DNA from: Thomasclavelia sp.
Lineage (GTDB): Bacteria; Bacillota_I; Bacilli_A; Erysipelotrichales; Coprobacillaceae
Length of the DNA stretch: 64,000 nucleotides
Reading direction: 5' to 3'
Assembly (NCBI GenBank): GCA_028749475.1
Contig: JAQVWN010000008.1
Coordinates: forward strand, 16,726-80,725
This document shows positions 17,020-26,019 of the stretch, piece by piece. The position numbers and the translations under genes are program-made. The notes under the pieces were generated by a model, which worked only from the letters and a program-made list of their open reading frames with translations, was not told the origin of the DNA and did not search any database. The stretch's first letter is position 1; each line of letters starts with the position of its first letter.

Positions 17020-17334
17020 ATGAAAAAAATAATGTTAGTTTGTGCTGCTGGTATGTCTACTAGTTTATTAGTAACAAAAATGAAAAAGGCTGCCGAAGCA
17101 AAAGGTGAAGAAGTAGAAATCTTTGCTTTACCAATTAGTGAAGGTGAAAAACAATTAGCTTCTGTAGATTGTGTTTTACTTGGCCCACAAGTAAGATATC
17201 AAAAATCTGAAGTTGAAAGACTAATTAGTGAAACTGGTAAAAACATTCCTTGTGATGTAATCAATATGAAAGATTATGGTATGATGAATGGCGAAGCAGT
17301 TTATACATTCGCTAAACAATTAATGGGTGAATAA
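17020..17334 (+). CDS. PTS lactose/cellobiose-type IIB component (orphan 2)
   Basis: A 104-residue paralogue of the preceding gene, sharing LVC(A)AGMSTSLLVTKM with Cys8, IFALP, LLGPQVRYQK and DYGMMNGEAV. The active cysteine is intact. Differences cluster in residues 22-50, which in IIB proteins include surface contacting IIA and IIC, so the copies may serve different partners. TAGGAG lies about seven bases before the ATG. It is probably reached by readthrough of the intervening terminator. No IIA, IIC or glycosidase gene is visible in the window. Confidence 0.92.
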   Translation: MKKIMLVCAAGMSTSLLVTKMKKAAEAKGEEVEIFALPISEGEKQLASVDCVLLGPQVRYQKSEVERLISETGKNIPCDVINMKDYGMMNGEAVYTFAKQLMGE

Positions 17335-17336
17335 TT

Positions 17337-17364
17337 AAAAAGGTTAAGAAATTAACCTTTTTTT
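17337..17364 (+). terminator. Terminator after second IIB gene
   Basis: An 11-bp stem AAAAAGGTTAA / TTAACCTTTTT with GAAA tetraloop and T run. Confidence 0.85.
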
Positions 17365-17384
17365 CTTTCTCCTTAAAATATCTA

Positions 17385-17393
17385 TGCTATAAT
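17385..17393 (+). promoter_or_regulatory. Extended -10 promoter for ACT/UPF0210 genes
   Basis: TG, one base, then a perfect TATAAT at 17388-17393; the -35 region is poor. AGGAGG follows at about 17404-17409. Confidence 0.55.
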
Positions 17394-17419
17394 ACTTAAA
17401 AATAGGAGGATTCTTTTAA

Positions 17420-17692
17420 ATGGAAAAGGGTATTATTACAGTTGTAGGAAAAGATAGAGTAGGGATTATTTCTAATATTTGTAGCTTTTTAGCTAGTAAA
17501 AATATTAATATTTTAGATATCTCACAAACTATTATTGATGATTATTTCAACATGATGATGATTGTTGATATTACTAATATGAATGAAACTATGGGTGCAG
17601 TATGCAAGGAATTAGATGTTATTGGAGATGAAATGGGTGTATCTATTAAACTTCAACATGAAAATATATTTGCAAAAATGCATAGAATTTAG
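17420..17692 (+). CDS. ACT domain protein, UPF0237 family
   Basis: A 90-residue stand-alone ACT domain, presumed to bind an amino acid or similar small ligand. It begins [20 protein letters not shown] and continues [20 protein letters not shown], the usual family pattern. Sits 11 bases before the UPF0210 gene, an arrangement conserved across Firmicutes that suggests they work together. Function unproven. Confidence 0.9.
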   Translation: MEKGIITVVGKDRVGIISNICSFLASKNINILDISQTIIDDYFNMMMIVDITNMNETMGAVCKELDVIGDEMGVSIKLQHENIFAKMHRI

Positions 17693-17703
17693 AGGAAATA
17701 ATA

Positions 17704-19068
17704 ATGATTAATAACTTAGAAGTTGCTGAAACAAATAAAATGATTGAACAAGAAAACCTTGATGTTAGAACTATAACTCTTGGTATTAGTTTACTTGATT
17801 GTATGGATGAAAATGTTGATAAGGTATGTGAAAACATTTTCAATAAAATAACTACAGTCGCAAAAGATCTTGTATCTACAGGTAAAGATATTGAAACTAA
17901 ATATGGTATTCCAATTGTAAATAAAAGAGTTTCGATAACTCCTATTGGAATTGTTGGAAGTAGTTGTTGTAAAAGTACTGATGATTTTGTCAAAATTGCT
18001 AAAACTCTAGATAAATGTGCTCATATAATAGGAGTGAATTTTATTGGTGGATATAGTGCAATCGTTTCTAAAGGAATGACAAAATCTGATCGTTTATTAA
18101 TTGAATCTATTCCTCAAGCTATGAAAGAAACTGAACTTGTTTGCTCTTCTGTTGTAGTTGGTTCTAGTAAAATTGGTATTAATATGGATGCTGTAAAGTT
18201 AATGGGGGAAATCGTTAAAAAAGCAGCTGAGTATACCAAAGAAATAGAATCTATAGGATGTGCCAAAATTGTTGTTTTATGTAATGCTCCCGATGATAAT
18301 CCATTTATGGCTGGTGCTTTCCATGGGGTAAGTGAAGCTGATGCTATAATAAACGTTGGTGTTAGTGGACCGGGAGTTGTTAATAATGCTATAAAAGGTG
18401 CTAAAGGTAAAGATTTTGGTGAACTATGCGAAATAGTTAAGAAAACTGCATTTAAAATTACTAGAGTAGGTCAATTAGTGGCTTTAGAGGCTTCTGAGCG
18501 CTTAAATATTCCTTTTGGAATAATTGACTTAAGTTTAGCTCCAACACCTGCTGTAGGAGATAGTATTGCTGATTGCCTTGAAGGTATGGGGCTAGATAGT
18601 GTTGGTGCTCCTGGAACCACAGCTGCACTTGCAATTTTAAATGACCAAGTTAAAAAAGGTGGGGTTATGGCATCTTCATATGTTGGTGGATTGTCTGGTG
18701 CTTTTATTCCAGTTAGTGAAGATCAAGGAATGATTAATGCTGTATTGAATGATGCTTTATCATTAGAAAAGTTAGAAGCTATGACTTGTGTTTGTTCAGT
18801 AGGACTTGACATGATAGCAATCCCTGGCGATACTCCAGATACAACAATTTCTGGTATTATAGCAGATGAAATGGCTATTGGAATGGTTAACCAAAAGACT
18901 ACTGCTGTACGTATTATTCCTGTTATTGGTAGATCAGTAGGGGAGAACGTTGAATTTGGTGGACTTCTTGGCTATGCACCGATTATGCCTGTTAATAAAT
19001 ACGGATGTAAGGAATTTATTGATCGTGGTGGAAGAATTCCCGCTCCAATCCATAGTTTTAAAAACTAA
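17704..19068 (+). CDS. PFL family protein, UPF0210 (DUF711)
   Basis: A 454-residue protein of the UPF0210 family, structurally related to pyruvate formate-lyase barrels but not known to carry a glycyl radical. Conserved stretches include [67 protein letters not shown] and ICGDTPD-like [17 protein letters not shown]. Length is exactly typical. Follows the ACT partner with AGAGGAA as ribosome binding site, and ends in a terminator. The reaction is not known. Confidence 0.92.
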   Translation: MINNLEVAETNKMIEQENLDVRTITLGISLLDCMDENVDKVCENIFNKITTVAKDLVSTGKDIETKYGIPIVNKRVSITPIGIVGSSCCKSTDDFVKIAKTLDKCAHIIGVNFIGGYSAIVSKGMTKSDRLLIESIPQAMKETELVCSSVVVGSSKIGINMDAVKLMGEIVKKAAEYTKEIESIGCAKIVVLCNAPDDNPFMAGAFHGVSEADAIINVGVSGPGVVNNAIKGAKGKDFGELCEIVKKTAFKITRVGQLVALEASERLNIPFGIIDLSLAPTPAVGDSIADCLEGMGLDSVGAPGTTAALAILNDQVKKGGVMASSYVGGLSGAFIPVSEDQGMINAVLNDALSLEKLEAMTCVCSVGLDMIAIPGDTPDTTISGIIADEMAIGMVNQKTTAVRIIPVIGRSVGENVEFGGLLGYAPIMPVNKYGCKEFIDRGGRIPAPIHSFKN

Positions 19069-19088
19069 AGAGACGATAGTCTCTTTTT
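19067..19088 (+). terminator. Terminator after UPF0210 gene
   Basis: Stem AAAGAGAC / GTCTCTTT with GATA loop and T run, overlapping the stop codon. Confidence 0.8.
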
Positions 19089-19146
19089 AAATGCATTTAA
19101 TTTTATTAAAAAAACTATTTTTGGTATTATATACACAAGAGGACTT

Positions 19147-20853
19147 ATGAAAAAAATAAAATTATCGGACTATAAAGAATTAAAACATTATTTTGATGAA
19201 GCTAATTATGAAGGTTATAATAGTAATTTTGTAAATATTATGATGTGGGATCATGAATATGATGCTTATTATTACAATAATGAACATTATTTAGTAATTC
19301 TTCATAAATATTTAAACCAACATATTTTTGCAATGCCATTTTGTAAAAAAGAATATATTCCCGAAGCTTTAGAATATATGATTCAATATTGTAAAAAAGA
19401 AAATATTCCTTTTAAAATGTCACAAGTATTGCCTGAAGTTAAAGATGTTGTGGAAAGCATATATAAAGATGAATATATCTATTTAGCAGATAGGGATAAT
19501 TATGACTATATTTATACAAAACAATCTTTAATGACTCTTTCTGGGAAGAAGATGCAAAAAAGAAGGAATCATTATAATGCTTTTATTAATCAAAATTACA
19601 ATTATATCTATAAAGAAATTGATAATGATGATATTGATAATGTTTTAGCTTTTTTAAAGGAATGGGATGATGATCATGATAATACATCATCAGTTAATAG
19701 TGAGTTTCAAGCAATAATGTATTTGTTGTTTAATAAAGATAGTCTTTCAATTAAAACTGGTTGTATTTACATAGATAATAAGTTAGAAGCGTTTACTATT
19801 GCTTCACCTTTAAATCATAATACAATTGAAATCCATATTGAAAAAGCTAATAAAAATATAAGAGGATTATATGTTGCAATTGGAAAGATGTTCTTAGAAA
19901 ATAATTACCATGATTATGAGCTTGTAAATAGGGAAGAAGACATGGGAATGTTCTCATTACGTAAATCAAAAATGAATTTGCATCCTTGTAAATTTGTTGA
20001 AAAATATATTATTGAGCCATTAAATATTACCTATCAGTTAGCTTTAGAGGAAGACAAGTATTTTATTAAAGAACTATGGGTTAGGGCTTTTGAAGATGAA
20101 ACAAAAGCATCAACAAGTTTTTATTTTAATAATTTATATAAGACAAACTATACTTATACAGTAAAGAATAATAATTATGTTATTGGTTCACTACAAATTC
20201 TTCCTAAAACAATTGTATTAAATAATAAAAAAGTAGACGTTTATTTTATAGAAGGTGTAAATATTGCTAGTGTTTATCAACATCACCATTTAATGACTGA
20301 ACTATTAAATTATGTATTAAAAAAATATAAAGATAAAAGAATGGTATTACAAGCTTATACGCCATCTTTATATTATAAGTTTGGGTTTAAAGAAGCTATT
20401 TATAGTTATGAATATGAAGTGAGTGAAATACTTCAAAATGAGACATTGGAATTAAAAAATGACTATTCTTGTGAACAACTTTTAGAATTATACAATTCCT
20501 TTACTAGTAATTATTCTGGCTATCAGTATCGGGATTTAGATTATTATAAAGATTACTATTTAGTAAGACAAAAACCTTTGGATACAGAAACTAATTTGAT
20601 AATAAAAAACAATGAGCCAATAGGCTATTTTGAATATGAAGAGTATAACAAAATAATTATTGTTACAGAATTAATTCTTAAAGAGAAATATGTCTCAACC
20701 TTTATCGATACTCTTATTAAGAAATTTAAGAAAACTATTGTATTTAATTATCCAAACGAGTTAAAAGAGTACAAGTATTCTAAGTTGAATTGTACATTAA
20801 TGACTAATTTTGATATTAATGAAAACAAACTATTTTTCAATGAAATATACTAA
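19147..20853 (+). CDS. Two-domain acyltransferase: DUF2156-like plus GNAT domain
   Basis: A 568-residue cytoplasmic protein with two acyltransferase-fold halves. Residues 1 to about 295 resemble the DUF2156 (phosphatidylglycerol lysyltransferase C-terminal) family: FVNIMMWDHEY, the hallmark LSGKKMQKRRNHYNAF, FLKEWDDDHDN and LVNREEDMGMFSLRKSKM. Residues about 297-430 look like an Eis-type GNAT domain, with YTVKNNNYVIGSLQILPK, VYFIEGVNIASVYQHHHLM and LYYKFGFKEA. A further 135 residues follow. No MprF flippase helices exist, so it is not lysyl-phosphatidylglycerol synthase. Substrate unknown. AGAGG precedes the ATG; a TGGTATTAT extended -10 lies about 30 bases upstream. Confidence 0.8.
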   Translation: MKKIKLSDYKELKHYFDEANYEGYNSNFVNIMMWDHEYDAYYYNNEHYLVILHKYLNQHIFAMPFCKKEYIPEALEYMIQYCKKENIPFKMSQVLPEVKDVVESIYKDEYIYLADRDNYDYIYTKQSLMTLSGKKMQKRRNHYNAFINQNYNYIYKEIDNDDIDNVLAFLKEWDDDHDNTSSVNSEFQAIMYLLFNKDSLSIKTGCIYIDNKLEAFTIASPLNHNTIEIHIEKANKNIRGLYVAIGKMFLENNYHDYELVNREEDMGMFSLRKSKMNLHPCKFVEKYIIEPLNITYQLALEEDKYFIKELWVRAFEDETKASTSFYFNNLYKTNYTYTVKNNNYVIGSLQILPKTIVLNNKKVDVYFIEGVNIASVYQHHHLMTELLNYVLKKYKDKRMVLQAYTPSLYYKFGFKEAIYSYEYEVSEILQNETLELKNDYSCEQLLELYNSFTSNYSGYQYRDLDYYKDYYLVRQKPLDTETNLIIKNNEPIGYFEYEEYNKIIIVTELILKEKYVSTFIDTLIKKFKKTIVFNYPNELKEYKYSKLNCTLMTNFDINENKLFFNEIY

Positions 20854-20856
20854 TGA

Positions 20857-20884
20857 TTGACTACAATTTTATATCAATTATAAT
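20857..20884 (+). promoter_or_regulatory. SigA-type promoter for purF
   Basis: TTGACT at 20857-20862, 16-base spacer, TATAAT at 20879-20884. The predicted leader is under 20 bases, too short for a riboswitch. Confidence 0.75.
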
Positions 20885-20906
20885 ACTAGTATAAACGGAG
20901 GATATG

Positions 20907-22319
20907 ATGAAATTAGATGATCGTGAATTACATGAAGAATGTGGCGTTTTTGGAGTATATGGCTATAAAAATGCAGCATCAATGTGCTACTATGGACTTC
21001 ATAGTTTACAACATAGAGGTCAAGAAGCTGCCGGAATCATTGTCAGCAATGGTACTAGATTAGCTGTTCAAAAAGGAGAGGGATTAGTCTCTGAAATATT
21101 TGATAATAATAAATTAACTAAAATGACCGGTGAATACGCAATTGGTCATGTTAGATATTCTACTGCTGGTGGAGGAGGAATAGAAAATGTTCAACCTTTA
21201 CTATTTAGAACATTTAATGGTTCAATGGGAATTGCTCATAATGGAAATATCGTTAATGCTAATAATTTAAAGAAGGAGTTAGAGGATAAAGGATCAATAT
21301 TTAATTCTACTTCTGATACTGAAATACTAGGTCATTTAATGATGCGTGAAAATGGGCGTATGATAGATAGAATATGTCATTCATTAGATAAACTAGATGG
21401 AGCATTTGCATTTATAATAATGATAGAAAACGCTATGTATGCAGCTAGAGATAAATATGGACTCAGACCTTTATCAATTGGTCAACTTCCTAATGGAGCT
21501 TATATATTTTCATCAGAAACATGTGCATTTGAGGTTATTAATGCAAAATTTGTTAGAGATTTAGAACCTGGTGAAGTAGTTAGAGTAAAAGATGGTAAAT
21601 TGTTAAGTACAAAATATACTGATGATATAACTGACAGGATTTGTGCTATGGAGTATATTTACTTTTCAAGACCTGATAGTAATTTAGATGGTATAAATGT
21701 TCATACGACAAGAAAAAATGCCGGGAAACAGTTATTTAAAGAGGCACCTGTTGATGCTGATTTAGTAATTGGTGTTCCTGATTCATCATTATCTGCAGCC
21801 ATTGGGTACTCAGAAGCTAGTGGAATACCGTACGAGATGGGCCTAATTAAGAACAAATATGTTGGTCGTACTTTTATCCAACCTACTCAAGAAATGAGAG
21901 AGCAGGGGGTTAAAATGAAACTTTCTGCAGTAAGTAGTATTGTCAATGGAAAAAGAGTAATTATGATCGATGATAGTATTGTTAGAGGAACAACTTCAAA
22001 AAGGATCGTAACTTTATTAAAGGAATCTGGAGCAAAAGAAGTTCATGTTAGAATTGCTTCTCCAGCAATTAAGTATCCTTGTTTTTATGGGGTAGATACC
22101 TCAACTAAAAAAGAATTAATATCTAACAGAATGAGTGTTGATGAATTATGTGATTATATAAACGCCGACTCTTTAGCTTTTATATCTGAAGATGGTATTA
22201 ATGATGCAATTCATTACGATAAAGAAAAACATAAATGTGGTTTATGTCTTGCTTGTTTCAATGGTAAATATTTAACTGATTTATATGATGAAACTGATAA
22301 TGTAATGAAAGAAAAATAA
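20907..22319 (+). CDS. purF: Amidophosphoribosyltransferase
   Basis: First committed step of purine synthesis: phosphoribosylamine from PRPP and glutamine. An N-terminal glutamine amidotransferase domain begins at the nucleophile Cys in EECGVFGVYG; LHSLQHRGQEAAGI and GHVRYSTAGGGG follow. The phosphoribosyltransferase domain has the PRPP loop VIMIDDSIVRGTTSKR. C-terminal cysteines (CGLCLACF) fit the iron-sulphur type. I start at the second ATG (20907): the GGAGG at 20897-20901 is then correctly spaced and an 11-residue propeptide precedes the Cys, the same length as in B. subtilis. No other purine gene is nearby. Confidence 0.95.
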   Translation: MKLDDRELHEECGVFGVYGYKNAASMCYYGLHSLQHRGQEAAGIIVSNGTRLAVQKGEGLVSEIFDNNKLTKMTGEYAIGHVRYSTAGGGGIENVQPLLFRTFNGSMGIAHNGNIVNANNLKKELEDKGSIFNSTSDTEILGHLMMRENGRMIDRICHSLDKLDGAFAFIIMIENAMYAARDKYGLRPLSIGQLPNGAYIFSSETCAFEVINAKFVRDLEPGEVVRVKDGKLLSTKYTDDITDRICAMEYIYFSRPDSNLDGINVHTTRKNAGKQLFKEAPVDADLVIGVPDSSLSAAIGYSEASGIPYEMGLIKNKYVGRTFIQPTQEMREQGVKMKLSAVSSIVNGKRVIMIDDSIVRGTTSKRIVTLLKESGAKEVHVRIASPAIKYPCFYGVDTSTKKELISNRMSVDELCDYINADSLAFISEDGINDAIHYDKEKHKCGLCLACFNGKYLTDLYDETDNVMKEK

Positions 22320-22323
22320 ATAA

Positions 22324-22353
22324 AAAAGGCGAGTATATTATTACTTGCCTTTT
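22324..22353 (+). terminator. Terminator after purF
   Basis: A 12-bp stem AAAAGGCGAGTA / TACTTGCCTTTT with one G-T pair and loop TATTAT. The 90 bases that follow, up to the next gene, show nothing recognisable. Confidence 0.8.
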
Positions 22354-22443
22354 AATATCTTTATATATATCCAAGTTCGCATAATGTATATTATGTAATT
22401 TTTATAGAAGCGAAAATGTTAATTTTACCGTGAATAAGTGTCT

Positions 22444-22719
22444 TTAAACGATTAAATTATTAATTGTTGCTATTGTTATTAATGCCATTAACATTACACC
22501 AATTAGAGTTAAAAATAGAAATATCTTCTTATTCTTTTCTTTTTGATATCCTTTAAATAAAGCTAATGTGCTAGATAACATAAGAGCTAAACTAATAATA
22601 TAAAATAACACTAATAAAGGAATACTTTTTGTGGAGATTGCAATATAGTACATAAAACCAGCAAAAGTATATGAACATAATGATATAGTTAATAATCTTT
22701 TATTTTCTTCTGTTTGCAT
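22444..22719 (-). CDS. Small hypothetical membrane protein (three helices)
   Basis: A 91-residue protein I do not recognise. Three hydrophobic segments lie at about residues 12-28, 33-54 and 65-88; the short loop GYQKEKNKK between the second and third is basic, and the N-terminal MQTEENKR is charged. AGAAGGAG is nine bases before the ATG, so it is probably translated. It starts 26 bases after the deoB stop on the same strand and is likely the last gene of the nusB-to-deoB run. No function is assigned. Confidence 0.65.
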   Translation of the reverse strand: MQTEENKRLLTISLCSYTFAGFMYYIAISTKSIPLLVLFYIISLALMLSSTLALFKGYQKEKNKKIFLFLTLIGVMLMALITIATINNLIV

Positions 22720-22745
22720 TTTAATATTCTCCTTCTAATAAATAA

Positions 22746-23921
22746 TTACACTAATTGATCCAATATTGAATCACTTTCACAATTGTATACAATTTTAAAG
22801 TTCTCTACAATTGTTTTGCCTATAGTCATAAAACCGTTCATATCAGATAACTGTTTATGATTAATCATCTGTTTTGAATAAACTAATAATGGAACTTGTT
22901 CTCTTGTATGATCAGTACCTTTAAATGTTGGATCATTTCCGTGATCAGCCGTAATCATAAGTAAATCATCATTTTTTAATTTTGATATTAATACGGCCAA
23001 TTGTTTGTCAAATTCATCGATTGCTTTTCCATAACCGATAGGATCTCTTCTATGACCATATAAAGAATCAAAATCAACAAGATTTGTAAATACTAATCCA
23101 TTAAAGTCCTGGTTTGTTAGATCAATTGTTTTATTCATACCATCTAGATTACTAACTGTATGAATTGATTTTGTAATGCCTTGACTAGAAAATATGTCGT
23201 TTATCTTTCCAATAGCGATAACATCTTTGTTATTATCTTTTAAAGCATCTAGAATTGTCTTTTTAAATGGTTTTAAGGCATAATCATGACGATTGCTGGT
23301 TCTAACAAACTCCCCTACTTTTGTTCCTTTATATGGCCTAGCAATGATTCTTCCAACTCGATATTCTGGCCTATTTGCCATTTCACGAGCAATTTCACAG
23401 GCGTTGTAAAGTTCTTCTAAAGGTATTATATCTTCATTTGCTGCAATTTGAAATACAGAATCAGCTGAAGTATATACTATCCAATCGCCAGTTCTGATTT
23501 GATGTTCTCCGTACATATCTAAGATTTTTGTTCCACTACAAGCAATATTTCCAATTGTTTTACGATGAGTTCGATTTTCAAATTCCTCAATAAATTCTTT
23601 AGGAAAGCCTTCATCCGTAAATGTTTTCATAGGAGTATTAGAATTTAAACCCATCATTTCCCAATGACCTGTTAAAGTATCTTTACTTGCAGATATTTCA
23701 TTTAATCGTAGACAATAGCCTAAAGAGAATGGCTTTTCAATGATATTTGATAAATTGTCTATTATTCCTAAACCTAATTTAGTTAAATTAGTAATGTTCA
23801 ATTTATAATTATCAGAAATGTGTTTTAGAGTATTACTGTTTTCGTCGTTAAATTCTTTAGCATCTATGGCGTTTCCTATTCCCATAGAGTCACAAACAAT
23901 TAAAAATATTCTTTTAAACAT
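22746..23921 (-). CDS. deoB: Phosphopentomutase
   Basis: Interconverts ribose or deoxyribose 1- and 5-phosphates in nucleoside salvage. Alkaline-phosphatase-fold metal motifs: FLIVCDSMGIGNA at the N-terminus, KDTLTGHWEMMG with the phosphorylated Thr, DFDSLYGHRRD, ITADHGNDPTF and TDHTREQVPLLVY. 391 residues is normal. AAAGGAG precedes the start, which overlaps the xerD stop by one base (TAATG). The xerD-deoB pairing is also seen in B. subtilis (ripX-drm). Confidence 0.95.
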   Translation of the reverse strand: MFKRIFLIVCDSMGIGNAIDAKEFNDENSNTLKHISDNYKLNITNLTKLGLGIIDNLSNIIEKPFSLGYCLRLNEISASKDTLTGHWEMMGLNSNTPMKTFTDEGFPKEFIEEFENRTHRKTIGNIACSGTKILDMYGEHQIRTGDWIVYTSADSVFQIAANEDIIPLEELYNACEIAREMANRPEYRVGRIIARPYKGTKVGEFVRTSNRHDYALKPFKKTILDALKDNNKDVIAIGKINDIFSSQGITKSIHTVSNLDGMNKTIDLTNQDFNGLVFTNLVDFDSLYGHRRDPIGYGKAIDEFDKQLAVLISKLKNDDLLMITADHGNDPTFKGTDHTREQVPLLVYSKQMINHKQLSDMNGFMTIGKTIVENFKIVYNCESDSILDQLV

Positions 23922-24826
23922 TATTTATCTCCTTTTGTATTTCTAGGATGAAATTTATTATAGTCAGCAACCATTTTTTTATTTGAAACATGAGTGTATA
24001 TCGTTGTAGTACTAATATCACTATGGCCTAATAATTCTTGAATTGATCTTAAATCAGCTCCATTTTCAAGCAAATGAGTTGCAAATGTATGTCTAAGTGT
24101 ATGCGGTGTAATATGTTTCGTAATATTAGTGTTATTGCAGATCTTTTCTAAAATTTCATAGAAATTTTCTCTTGAGAGTGGTTCCATTTTTTTAGTTAAA
24201 AATAAATAATTTGTATTATTAAAATCCACAAAATCTCTTCGATAGTTGTTAATATACATTCTCAGTAATTCACAAATATAATCAGATAAAGGAAGGAGTC
24301 TTTCTTTGTCGCCCTTACCTATTATCTTAATATACTCCATATTTACATTCACGTCCTGTAATTTGATGTTTACAAGTTCAGAAACTCTTATTCCCGTTGC
24401 ATATAATAACTCAACCATTACTCTATTACGGCAACTATAATAATCTTCTATTTTTATTGATTCCAATAACTTAGATATTTCTTCATAACTTAAAACTACT
24501 GGTAGTTTTTTATCTTGTTTTGGCATATCTATTTTAACCATTGGATTTACATTTATGATATTTTCTTTCATTAGAAATTTAAAATAGTTTCTAAAAGATA
24601 CAATCTTTCTTGAAATAGAAGCTTTAGATAGCGTTTTAATGCTTCTTAGATACGAATTTATGTCATCAGCAGTAATTGACTCAATTTTGCTAATTTGTCG
24701 CTTAGATTGCAAATAATTGCTTAAATGAATAACATCGTTTAAATATGCTTTTGTAGTATTCTTAGAGGATACTTTTTCAACTAATAAATATTCTTTATAT
24801 TCTCTAATTCCATCAATGTGTCTCAT
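23921..24826 (-). CDS. xerD: Tyrosine recombinase XerD
   Basis: A site-specific recombinase that resolves chromosome dimers at dif. The N-terminal SAM-like domain covers about residues 1-90. The catalytic domain has the full set: Arg in ATGIRVSELV, Lys in GKGDKER, HTLRHTFATHLL, the second His in ELLGHSDIS, and nucleophile Tyr in TTIYTHV. 301 residues, normal. It overlaps dinB by four bases (ATGA). Context (deoB, dinB, recN) is housekeeping rather than an integrative element. XerD is preferred over XerC on position and sequence. Confidence 0.9.
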   Translation of the reverse strand: MRHIDGIREYKEYLLVEKVSSKNTTKAYLNDVIHLSNYLQSKRQISKIESITADDINSYLRSIKTLSKASISRKIVSFRNYFKFLMKENIINVNPMVKIDMPKQDKKLPVVLSYEEISKLLESIKIEDYYSCRNRVMVELLYATGIRVSELVNIKLQDVNVNMEYIKIIGKGDKERLLPLSDYICELLRMYINNYRRDFVDFNNTNYLFLTKKMEPLSRENFYEILEKICNNTNITKHITPHTLRHTFATHLLENGADLRSIQELLGHSDISTTTIYTHVSNKKMVADYNKFHPRNTKGDK

Positions 24827-26001
24827 TTTTTATCCTTCATAATACTAGATGCAGTAGTTAAAACATTACTATTAAATTCATTGTTCAAATCATTAATAAT
24901 TTCATTAATATTGCTTTTTTCTATTTCATCATTTGTTTTGTCAAAAATACTAATTTGTTTTAACACTTCATTTCTAGGTAAAAGATTACTTAACTCTATT
25001 GATATTAGGCGAATCTTTTGATCTAGATACATTTCATCAAATAACATCATAACATTACCTAAGATTTTATCAAAATCTATAGTATAAGAACCAAGTTTTT
25101 TTTGATGAGATTTTGATTTTTTATCATATTTTAATGTTAAAGAGACAGTGTTACAAACAAGATTATTGGAACTGGCTCTATTTACACAGTTTCTTGTTAG
25201 ATCACTTATAACCCTAGATAATACATCAATATTAGATTCATCGTATTCAAAAGTAGTTGCATTAGAAATGGATTTATTGTCGGTACTTTCAGTAATTAGT
25301 TTACTGTTATCAATACCATTAGCGTGGCGATATGCGATTAATGCTCCATTACCCAATACTGCTTTTAGATTAGTATAATTATTTTTAGAGGCAATATCAC
25401 CAATTATATTAAAACCTGCTAAATGTAGTTTTGGAGCAGTTTGTTTGCCTATTCCAAACATTTTTTCTATTTCAATTGGCCATAAAATTTCTCTAAAATT
25501 ATTCTTTGTAAGAATTGTAATTCCATGAGGTTTTTTAATGTCACTAGCCATTTTAGATAAGAATTTGTTTGGAGATACTCCAATTGAACAAGATAATTGG
25601 AGTTTGTTTAAAACAGTATCTTGAATAGTTTTAGCTAAAGTTAAAGGACTAACCTTATTATTTACAATATACTCAGTTACATCCATATAGCATTCATCAA
25701 TACTTGCAATTTGGATCTTGTTAGTAAATGTTTCAAGATAAGTAAAGAACTTATTGGAAAGTTCTTTATACAAATCATAGTGAACAGGCACAACCACAAG
25801 GTTTTTACACAATTCTTTTGCTTTATAAAGAGGCATAGCTGAATGAATACCAAACTTTCTAGCTTCATAGCTTGCCGTAGAAACTATAGCCCTTCTACTG
25901 GTACCGGCAACAACTAATGGTTTACCTTTTAAAGAAGGATCTCTAATAATTTCACAACTAGCAAAAAATGCATCTAAATCAATATGAAATATAATTTGCA
26001 T
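24823..26001 (-). CDS. dinB: DNA polymerase IV (Y family)
   Basis: An error-prone translesion polymerase. Palm motifs: FHIDLDAFFASCE with the first catalytic Asp, YEARKFGIHSAMPLYKA, and SIDECYMDVT with the second acidic pair. The helix-hairpin-helix thumb includes MFGIGKQTAPKLHLAG, and the little-finger domain follows. 392 residues. A beta-clamp-like QISIFD is near the C-terminus. AGGAGG lies close before the ATG. Grouped with recN and xerD, consistent with a repair cluster. The stop is TGA. Confidence 0.95.
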   Translation of the reverse strand: MQIIFHIDLDAFFASCEIIRDPSLKGKPLVVAGTSRRAIVSTASYEARKFGIHSAMPLYKAKELCKNLVVVPVHYDLYKELSNKFFTYLETFTNKIQIASIDECYMDVTEYIVNNKVSPLTLAKTIQDTVLNKLQLSCSIGVSPNKFLSKMASDIKKPHGITILTKNNFREILWPIEIEKMFGIGKQTAPKLHLAGFNIIGDIASKNNYTNLKAVLGNGALIAYRHANGIDNSKLITESTDNKSISNATTFEYDESNIDVLSRVISDLTRNCVNRASSNNLVCNTVSLTLKYDKKSKSHQKKLGSYTIDFDKILGNVMMLFDEMYLDQKIRLISIELSNLLPRNEVLKQISIFDKTNDEIEKSNINEIINDLNNEFNSNVLTTASSIMKDKK

Positions 26002-26019
26002 AAGATCCTCCTTTATTAA

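Noticed and set aside
20854..20903. Purine riboswitch upstream of purF
   Set aside because: The promoter is so close that the leader is under 20 bases, too short for an aptamer.
23921..24826. Integrative element or prophage marked by a tyrosine recombinase
   Set aside because: The protein is XerD-like and sits in a conserved deoB-xerD setting with repair genes; no phage or transfer genes or att repeats are visible.
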